DNA of 64,000 nt from Pyropia haitanensis (Eukaryota > Rhodophyta > Bangiophyceae > Bangiales > Bangiaceae): assembly GCA_008729055.1 (NCBI GenBank), contig SDUX01000010.1:3549090-3613089 (forward strand), given 5' to 3'. The notes beneath the pieces are model-generated. The model saw nothing but the letters and a program-made list of their open reading frames with translations. It ran no database searches and was not told the origin of the DNA. A program made the position numbers and the translations under genes. This document shows, in pieces, positions 56,064-64,000 of this stretch; position 1 is the first letter of the stretch, and each line of letters begins with the position of its first letter.

Positions 56064-58063
56064 GGGGCCGGGGCGGGGGGGGGGGGGGGGGGAGGGGTGG
56101 CGCTACCCTGCGTGGGGGGGAGGCATCGGCACCACCTCACCATCGGGTTGAGCCGTGCGGGGGCGGGAGGTGGCGCCGCTTGCCGCCCCGCGCCTCTTTC
56201 GTCCAGTTGCGCGCTGTGCACAGCGCGCCGTGGCGCGGCGGCGCGGGGGTGAGTAGCCGCTTCCTGGCGCGAGCGCCTTAACGGGCGACAGCGGGCCGCC
56301 GCTGCCGCCGCTGCCGCCGCCGCCGTTGCCGCTACCGCTTTGGCCTCCTCTTCGCCCCAACACCGCCGCTGCGGCCACGGCCACCTCCTCGCCCCCCCTC
56401 CCCCGCATTTGCCGCCACCGCTGCCGCCGCGTCTGCCGCCGTCGCTGCCGCCGCTGCTGCCGCAGCCGCCACCACCACCACCACCGCCACCAACGATGGG
56501 GGCTCGAACCACGCCCCGCGGTCGCCGCCGCCGCGGTGGCGACGCAGCGTCTCGGTCGTTTGCGGCGGGCGTCGAGTGGCGGCGGGCGGTGTGGGCGAGC
56601 GCGCGACCGCGGTACGCGCCACGCGCCTCCCCATCTGCTGCTCGTCGGCCCGCCGCTCTGTCCGGCATCGGCCGGGTTGGGGTGGAACAGCCGAGGGGCG
56701 GGGTGGGAGGAGAGGGGTTTGAGGGAGGGCGTGGGCGGATACGAAAGCAGGCCGCCGTGTGCGCGCGCGCGACCCCCTGCCTCTTTGTGAATGTGCGAGG
56801 GGGGGGGGACGCGCCGGTGGCTGTCGCGGCTCGATGGTGGCGAGAACGGGAAGGGTCGGGTAGAGGAGAGGGGGTAGGGGGGGGGGTGCGGCGCGGCGCG
56901 GTGGCGATAGACGAAACAACACACAACGAACCAAGAGAACGGGAGGAGCTCAGCGGCCAGGGATCGTCTGTTGGCTGCGGCGGCGCCTCGCCGCCGCGTC
57001 TTCCCGCGCGCCCCCCGCTTCCGTTGAGGCTGTGTGGGGAACTGCCCCGCCGCGGGGCGCCCCGGCGCTGGGCGCGGCGCGTCGTGGCGGATGGCGGCGC
57101 CTGCCCCCCGACCTGCCCTGCGGGTTCACGGCGGCCGCCGCGGCGGGTCGTCGCGTCACGAGCGGTGCTCGGTGGGGGGGTGACAACGCCGCCGGCCACC
57201 GCCGCCCGCCGTGCCCGTCGAGCGGGCGCAGTCGCGGGGAGCTACTCGGAGTTGGCACGCCCCCCCTCGACCCTTCCCACCCCTATCCCGGCTTGCGTCG
57301 GACCTTGAGGTGTGGCGCCAGACGCGGGGCACGCCCCCCCCTACCCAATTCCCGTGTACAGCTGGGGCACCCTCCCCCGCCCGCCCGCCCGCCCTGCTGC
57401 CGTTCTTCGCACACACGTGAACCAACACAGGCGTGCCTTTGTCCACCCGATGCACCTTCAGCACCTGGCAGAGGGCGTGTGGCGGAGGGCGTGCGCAGCG
57501 GCTGCGAGTCGCAGCATGGCTCCCGCACGTGGGGCTCCTGTGTGCTCTACAGACCACCCAGCGTCCAGCCCTCATCGACCGGGCAAGTGGGCGTGTAGCC
57601 AAGACCAGAGGGGCCCGCCGTTCCCTTCTGTCCCTCGCGGAACTCACCTATCGCCTTTGCACATCACTGCCGGCCGGGGTCCCCCGTACGTCCGTCCAGG
57701 AGCGAGGGTTTCTCTTACTCCCTGCAAAACCCCCCCGCTCTCTTTGTTACTTTTTTCTTCGGAGACAACGGTAGGTTCGGGAACACAAGCGTGCTCCCAA
57801 TGGGGGCTACATGTGCGCGGCCGCCACCTTTGGTCGCCGTCGTCTTGGTCTCTGCGACGGAGCCCACGGCACTCGCAGCCTGGCCGCTCCCCGCGCCTGC
57901 TCGTCTGTCTCCCCCTTCCCCCCCCGCGTCGTGGACGTTCCCCCATTCACCCTGAGATTACCCTTGTGCTTCCCTGCCTCCTTTTGCTGCCTCTTTTTCA
58001 TCTGTGTTTTCGCCACAGCGGCAGCCTTCCCCCCCCCCCCCCCCCCCGGGCCCGCCGGCGGGG
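56064..58063. other. Intergenic region and leader of the CCDC137-like gene
   Basis: No recognisable gene; the frames at 56103-56934 and 56340-57308 are Pro/Arg-rich and antisense to each other. A pyrimidine-rich tract ending TTTTCGCCACAG at 58017 looks like a splice acceptor, so the downstream gene may have a 5'-UTR intron; the GTAGGT near 57771 is a possible donor. Confidence 0.4.
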
Positions 58064-59174
58064 ATGGCGAAGCCCAAGAAGGCGACCGGCCGCCGCCCCG
58101 GCCGCACCACCCCCCGCGGCGGCCGTGGCGGCGGTCGTGGCGGCGGCGGCGGCGGCGGCCGCGGTGGCGGCGGCGGCGGCGGCGGCGGCCGCGGTGGCGG
58201 CGGCGGCGGCGGCGGCCGCGGCGGCAGCGGCGGGGTGACCAAGCCGGCGCACCCGCCGCGGGAGCACCGCTACGGCGAGGGCGTCGGCGCCCTCTACCGC
58301 CCCCGTGGGCGGCGGGCGGACGTGCGGCCGCCGCAGTCGGAGATTGAGGGGGGGGGGTTGGCGAGGCCCTCCCGCGGGCAATGGCCGCTCGACTGGCGGC
58401 GGCGGCGGCGCTCGCGGGCGGCCTCCGCCACACCCGGGGGCGGGGTGGGGGGGGGAGGACACGGGCGAGGCGCCACCCGCCGCGGCGGGCCGGGGGGGGG
58501 GACGAGCAGGGCGGGGGCGCTCACGGCGGCCAGGCGACACGGACGCCCCGCCGCCGCCGACCGGGGCGGTCGAGGGCGCCCATGACGAGGCGGGCGTCGC
58601 GGGGATGTCAGCGTCGGACGGGGGCGGCGCCTCTGCGGACGGGTCGGACCCGCCCGCCCGCGCGCCCCCCCCCGCCAAGGCGGCGGCGGCCAAGGCGCCG
58701 CCCAAGCTGCAAGGCCAGCAGCCCGGCGAGACGTACTACGCCTTTTCCGCCCGCCTCGCCGCCGACGCGCGGGCGGCGGTGCTCGCCGGCGTGCGCGACG
58801 GGCTGGCCGCGTCGGACGGGCGCAAGGCCCGCCTGCGCGCGCGCAAGGCCAAGGCGGTGGCCAAGGCGCGGCGGCGGCGGCAGCGGGGCGCCGCCGCGGC
58901 GGCGGCGGGCGGCGGGGCGGCGGACGCGGAGTCGGACGCGTCGTCGGACGGGGGCGGGGGGGCGCGTGTGGACGCCGGCCGCGGCGGCGGCGCGCTGGGA
59001 GGGGCGGCGGGTGGCGGCGGGCGGCGGCGGGCGGCGGCGCCCAAGTATGAGGTGGTGGCGTTTGGGGAGCGGGTGGAGCGGCCGCCGGAGCTGGTGCCGC
59101 CAAGGGCGAGGGGCAAGCGCCGGCTCGAGGTGGGGGGGGGACGCCCGGGGGGGGTGCCGCCGTCGCACGGCTAG
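58064..59174 (+). CDS. Basic CCDC137-like protein with RGG tract and one apparent frameshift
   Basis: ATG 58064 opens MAKPKKATGRRPGRTTPRGG, a strongly basic start, then an RGGGG tract of RNA-binding type and a conserved-looking KPAHPPREHRYGEGVGALYR. After G-rich homopolymers (58348-58356 or 58446-58459) the coding character continues in another frame: QGQQPGETYYAFSARLAADA, a Lys/Arg/Ala helix (RKARLRARKAKAVAKARRRR), then YEVVAFGERVERPPELVPP-RARGKRR, ending at the TAG of 59172-59174. The combination of a basic coiled helix and a V-x-FGE-V-x-PPEL motif is what I know from CCDC137-type nuclear/nucleolar proteins; the assignment is moderate. Either a one-base assembly error or a mutated gene explains the frame jump. 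Confidence 0.55.
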
Positions 59175-59681
59175 TAGCGCCCGCGCTGGCGGGGGGGCGG
59201 CCGTGGTGGCCGGCGACCCCGCCAGCCCCTCCTAGTAGACCACCGCCGCGCACCCGACGGTCGCGGCGGGGCGGGCGGCACCCACCACCCACCCGGTCGC
59301 CGCGCGCGTCACGGGGGCGGCGGACGCCGCCCGACCGACAGAAGTGCCGCCCCCGTCTGCGAGCGTATTTTTCCCACGTGACGCCCGGTGGGCGAAATTT
59401 CACCCGCGTCACGAATGCAAAGTTCGTTGCGTCGCCGCCGCGGACGCTGCCAACCCGCGCGGCCGTGCTGTGGTCGCCCGCGGCGCGTCGCGGCGCGGCA
59501 GCGCACGTGGCGCCGCGCAGCCGCCTCGCTCCCGCTCGACGCCCACCGCGGTGCCCGTCCGCCACCCTCCCTCCCCCCCCCCTAGTACCCCCCCCCCCCT
59601 AGTACTCCCCCCCTCCTAGTACCCCCCCCCCCCCCCCCCCCTTTCCCCCGCCCTGGCTTCACCCCTGCACACCCCCCCACC
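59175..59681. other. Short intergenic region with CTAGTAC repeats
   Basis: Separates the CCDC137-like and TFIP11-like genes, both plus strand. It contains the CTAGTAC/poly(C) minisatellite and the TFIP11 leader. No gene seen. Confidence 0.5.
59582..59640. repeat. CTAGTAC-poly(C) minisatellite
   Basis: CTAGTAC recurs every 17 nt at 59582, 59599 and 59616, separated by C runs, and ends in a C20 run shortly before ATG 59682. Confidence 0.85.
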
Positions 59682-61237
59682 ATGCTCTCGTCTTCGGACA
59701 GTGAGGACCGCGCGGCCGTCGCGGACCGCGTGGCGGTCGGCCTGGGCCCCCGCAAGCGCCCGCGCACGGCCGCGTCGGCCATCTATGGCATCTGGGCGTC
59801 GTCCTCGTCCGATGACGACGACGCCGGTGCTGGTAGGGGGGGGGGAGGACGCGGCGGGGTGTTGCTGCTGACGGCTACGTATCCTCCGAGGACGAGGTGC
59901 CGGCGGAGGGGGGTGAGGAGGAGGAGGAGGAGGGGGGGGGGGGGGGGGGGGGCGGGGGGGAGGCACCGCGTCGGATGCCGACGCCACCGGCCGGGCGGGT
60001 CTGGGTGGCGGCCGTGGGCGTGGCGGCGCGGGGGGAGGCCGTGGCGGCGGCGGCGCCGCGCGGCAACGGGGCCGCCCGAGCCGGCTGCCCGCGTCGGTGC
60101 CGGCGACGCGCACGGATGAGGAGTGGATGGCGGCCGACGGCGGCGGTGGCGGCGTCGGTGGCGGTGGCGTCGGCAGCGACGGCTGGACCGGCGATGGCAG
60201 CGGCGGCAGCGGCGGCGGCGGCGGTCTCGGTAGCGGCGGCGGCGGCGGCGGCGCCAATGGCGGCGGCAGCGGCTGGCTCCCCGCGGCGGCGGCGGTGGCG
60301 CCGCCGCCGCGGCCGCGGCCGTCTCCTGCTACCAGCTGGGTACCGGGGCCGGCCGCCGCCGCGGCGGCGCTGCCAGCGGCGTTTGGCGGGCGTCCCGCCC
60401 CCCCCCCCCCCGCCCCCCCCCCCGCCCCCTCCCCCCCCGGCGTGACGCCACCGCCGGCCTCGGCGGCTGGGAGGCCCACACGCGCGGCATTGGCGCCAAG
60501 CTGCTCGCCGCGATGGGCTTTACCGGCGGCCTCGGCGCGCGGGGTGACGGGCGGGTGGCGCCGGTCGAGGTGGACGGCCGGCCCGAAGGGGTCGGCCTCG
60601 GCGCGGGGGGCGGGGGCGGGGGACGGCCCGCCGCCGCCGGCAAGCGCGGCAGAGCGGGTGGCCCCGCGGGTGGCCGTGGGGGGGGGGGGGCAGCGGCGGC
60701 GGGTGCGGCGGCCGCCGCCGCCGCCGCCGCGGGTGGCCACCGGCGGCCGCCGTCGGCGGCGGGCGTGGCCGCCGTGGACCCAGACGGCGCGTGGGCGGCC
60801 CGCCTCGGCCGCCACCGCTGGGCCGCCCTATCCGCGCCGTGGGAGGAGCTGGAGGCGGCGCAGCGGGAGGAGGAGGCGGCCGAGGCGGCCGCCGCCGCGG
60901 CGGCTGCCGCGGGGTGGGGGGGCGCCCCGGGGGGGGGCGCCGCCACCGCCAGTGGCGACCGCCGCGGCGGCGGCGGCGGCGGCGGTGGGGGGAGGGGCGG
61001 GGCGGTGTGGGACATGCGGGGGGCGGCGCCGGCGGCCGCGTCGGCGGCGGCGGTCGCGGCCGCCCTCGCGGCCCCCGACACGGCCGCCCCGCCGCCGCCG
61101 CCGCCGCCCGTGGGCGGTGCGCCGTCGGCAATGGCGGCGGCGTCGGCGGCGGTCGTTGCCGCCCGCGCGGCGGTGGCGGCGGCGGCAACGACGGCCGACG
61201 CGGCCGCCCGCGCGGCGGGGCGGGCGGCCGAGGCGGC

Positions 61238-61268
<31 letters not shown>

Positions 61269-61332
61269 CGGCGGCGGGCGGCGGTCACGGCGGCGCGTGC
61301 CGCCACGCTGCGGGCGGCGGTGGCCGCGCTGA

Positions 61333-61363
<31 letters not shown>

Positions 61364-61539
61364 CGGTGGCGCCGCCGGAGGTGCCGCGGGGGGTGCCGCC
61401 GCGGACGCCGCCGCGGACCGCCGCGGCGGCGGCTGGCCGCCGACGCGCGGCGGCCGCCACCGCCCGCGGCCGCTGTCGTTTGCCGCGGCCGTTGACGCGG
61501 TCGTGTCGCTGCCGGCGGTGGCGGCTGGCGGCGGCGGCG

Positions 61540-61614
<75 letters not shown>

Positions 61615-62771
61615 CGGGCGGCGGTGGCGGCTTTGCCGGCACCACCGGCACGGGCGGGTATGGCGTGGCGGCGGCCGGGGGGGGGGTCGTCGACGGCCGC
61701 GCCGCGGCGCTCGACGCGGCGGCCGCGGCGGCGGTGGCCACCGCCGCCGCGGCGGTGCTGACCGCCGCCCTGTCGGCCGAGGCGGCGCCGCTCTTCCGCA
61801 CGCTGCTGACACCGCCGCCGGCGGCGCCGCCTGCCGGCGGCGGTGGCGCCGCCGCCGCCGCCGCTGCCGCCGCCGCTGCCGCCGACGAGGCGGTCGCGGC
61901 GGTCGGCGGCCTGGCCGCCGCCCTCGGCCGCCTCCCCCCCGAAGCCGACCCCGCCGCGCCCGTGCGCTCCCGCCTGACCGCGACGGGGCTGCTGGTGCCG
62001 CTCGCCGCCGCCGCCCGCCCGCCGGCGGCGGTGGCCACCCTCCACGCCGCCCCCGAGCCGCTGGTCGCGGCGCTCGCCGCGCTGCGGCCGGCCCTGCCGG
62101 CGGCCGCTGCCGACGCGCTGCGGTCGGCCGTGCTGGCGCCGCTGCTCGTGCGCGCGTACGAGGGGTGGCGGCCGCTGGGGGCGGCGCGCCGCCCGGTCGG
62201 CCGCGGTGGCCACGGCGCCGGCGGCGTGACGCGGGCGAGCACCACCGCCCTCGCGCCACACACGTGGCTCTTCCCGTGGCTGCCGCTGCTGGGCAAGGCG
62301 GCGCTGGCGCCGGCCTTTTCGGGCGTCCGCCGGCGGCTCGCCGCGGCGATCGCGGGCGGGGCGGCGGGGGTGGGCGAGCCGACGCGGTCGGCGGTGCTGC
62401 CGCTGCGCGCGGTCCTGCCGGCCGCCGAGTGGGCGCGGCTGGCCGCGACGGTGCTCGCCGCGGTGGCGGCCGCGCTCGACGCGGCCGCGTCGGGGGGGGG
62501 GGCGGACCTGTGGGTGGCGCCCGCCACCGCCGCCGCCGCCGCCCCCGCCGCCGCCGCTGGAGACGGCGTCGACGGGGGGGGCGCGCACGCCGGTGCCGGC
62601 GGCGCCCGCTCCGACAAGAGCGACCGCGGTGGCGACGCTCTGGACGTGGCGCTCGCCGACGCGGGCGCCTGGGCGCCCGCCCTGGGCGTGGACGCGGTCG
62701 CCGACGCGGCCGCGCGCGCCGTCTTCCCGCCCTTTCTCCGCCACCTCCGGTCGACGCTCTTTCCGCGGCGC

Positions 62772-62815
<44 letters not shown>

Positions 62816-63340
62816 ACGCGGGGCGGGCGGCGGCGGCTCGCCCCCGCCGCCTGCGGCAGCCACCGCCCACACCGCCGCCGGCGCCGACGCGTACGTGGCG
62901 CTCCGCGCGCGCTTCCCGCCCGCCCTGTGGGCGGCCGACGGCGTGCGCGCCGCCGCGGCGGCGGCTCTGTACCTCCTCAACGTTGCCGCCGACGCGGACG
63001 AGGCCGACGCGGCGGCCGCGGCGGCGGCGGCCGCGGCGGCCGCGGCGGCGGCCGACGGCGCGGCGGCCGACGCGCCCCGCGGCGCGGGCTCCGCGCTGCG
63101 CGCCGCCGGCCGCGGCGTGCGGATCAAGGACCTGCTGCGGGGTACGGGCGGCGGCCGCCGCCGCCGCGCGGCCGACGGCGGTGGCGACGGCGGGGGGGGA
63201 GCGGCCGCGGCGGCGGCGGTGGAGGCGGATGCGGCGGCCGCCGCCGACGCGGCGGCGTGGCGGGACGCGCCCGCGGGCGTGCGGTCGACGCTGGCCGCCG
63301 CCGCCGCGGCGCGCGGGGTGGCGGTCACCCCCGCCAGTGA

Positions 63341-63371
<31 letters not shown>

Positions 63372-63635
63372 GACGGCCTGGCCGTGCTCCGCGTCGGCCG
63401 CCTCCGCGCGGCGGTCGACGCGGTGCGGGGGGTGGTGGTGGTGCGCGCCGAGGGGGGGGGGGGGGGTGGGTGCCGGTCGGCGTCACCGAGCTGCTCGACC
63501 GGGCGGTCGCGGCGGGGGGGGGGGGGGGGACGCGTGACCGGCCGCCGGCGGCGGCAGCGGCGGCGCACCGCCGCGCGCACCGGGAGGCGGCCGGGGCGGC
63601 ATCGGTGGTCTGGCGGCGAGGATTGGCCGACGTGA
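59682..63635 (+). CDS. TFIP11: Splicing factor TFIP11/STIP/Ntr1 (G-patch), with homopolymer frameshifts
   Basis: G-patch protein that recruits and activates the helicase DHX15/Prp43 for spliceosome disassembly in the nucleus. ATG 59682 starts MLSSSDSEDRAAVADRVAVG; the TIP_N motif AIYGIWASSSSDDDD follows. G-patch at about 60468-60600: WEAHTRGIGAKLLAAMGFTG then GLGARGDGRVAPVEV. The GCFC-like central part includes FPWLPLLGKAALAPAFSGVR-RRLAAAI (about 62272) and FPPFLRHLRSTLF (about 62728). The C-terminus has LRVGRLRAAVDAVRGVVVV and WVPVGVTELLDRAV near 63470-63510. Frames needed: 0, 2 (from about 59840), 1 (from about 59950), 0 (from about 60430 to 63450), then a last change at 63451-63465; each lies in a G or C run. 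The long frame 0 alone is 1,040 codons, with many Ala/Gly expansions. The final residues and true stop depend on how the last G runs are corrected. Confidence 0.82.
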
Positions 63636-64000
63636 GCAGCTTGGTACTTTTGCTCTCTCTCGTTTGGTTTTTTTCTCGTGTTTCTTTCTTTGGCTCAGCT
63701 GGGTCGCAAAGGTATGTACAGTACACAGCGGGGACGAGCACAGACAGACAGGTCTTCCGTCGGCCCCCGACGGATCAATTCATGCAAATACACTCAAGTT
63801 CCCCGTGCCACACCCATTGCCATAGATCCGTCGCGCGAAAAACGGTGGTGTATTCGTCCGCGTCTTTGGGTCCCCCCGCGCCACGCGTCGGCCCCCGCCA
63901 TCGGATCGCGCCAGTGGCGGCCGCCCCTCGCCGCGGCCGCGGCCGCTTGGCGCGCGGCCGTTTTGGGTGTGTGGCCCGCCCGCCGCGCGGCCGCGGCCGC
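63636..64000. other. 3' flank of TFIP11-like gene
   Basis: T-rich sequence (63645-63690, TTTGGTTTTTTTCTCGTG) is the likely 3' UTR. The last 100 nt return to GCGGCCGC-rich sequence. No gene seen. Confidence 0.5.

Noticed and set aside
60329..63580. A 1,083-codon minus-strand open frame
   Set aside because: Exact antisense of the TFIP11-like gene, whose G-patch and C-terminal motifs are on the plus strand; composition is Ala/Pro/Arg only.

Overview
The window looks like nuclear DNA of a eukaryotic alga, most likely a bangiophyte red alga of the Porphyra/Pyropia kind. This is an inference, made without a database search. The evidence is: (i) extreme GC richness, with coding regions full of Gly/Ala codon runs; (ii) no operons, but spliceosomal introns that are few (0-3 per gene) and short (about 200-550 nt), with GT..AG ends such as GTACGT, GTATGT and GTAAGG; (iii) a mitochondrial ATP synthase beta subunit with a presequence; and (iv) a plastid-type DEAD-box helicase whose N-terminus carries the Phe-containing motif (AFVPF) typical of red-algal and glaucophyte transit peptides. 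Some other GC-rich alga cannot be excluded.

Layout, left to right: an unrecognised Gly-rich protein (minus, cut by the window edge); a NIPA-type magnesium transporter (plus, one intron); a mitochondrial carrier (minus, one intron); a Ser/Arg-rich protein with a 55-residue tandem repeat (plus); an unrecognised, frameshifted, probably beta-rich ORF (plus); a plastid RH3-like RNA helicase (plus); a decayed protein-kinase relic (minus); a degenerate RluA-type pseudouridine synthase fused to a PrmC/HemK methyltransferase (plus); a small acidic protein (plus); a membrane RING-H2 E3 ligase (minus) divergent from NF-YA (plus); ATP synthase beta (minus); a 1,773-residue AMPK/CAMK-like kinase (plus, three introns) convergent with a kinase-DEP-DUF547 protein (minus, one intron); a WDR20/CreC-like WD protein (plus); a CCDC137-like basic protein (plus); and the splicing factor TFIP11/STIP (plus).

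The genes do not form one pathway; this is an ordinary mixed stretch of housekeeping and regulatory genes (Mg2+ transport, mitochondrial exchange and ATP synthesis, plastid ribosome/RNA work, organellar translation termination, ubiquitin control, CCAAT transcription, two kinases, nuclear splicing). The most unusual items are the two multidomain architectures (pseudo-RluA + PrmC; kinase + DEP + DUF547), the kinase relic, and a recurring defect: in four genes the protein homology or coding character jumps frame exactly at long G or C homopolymers. That points to homopolymer length errors in the assembly rather than four independent pseudogenes.

The long intergenic stretches are filled with (CCG)n/(GGC)n, long C and G runs and short minisatellites. 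They give spuriously long open frames on both strands, which I have left out.
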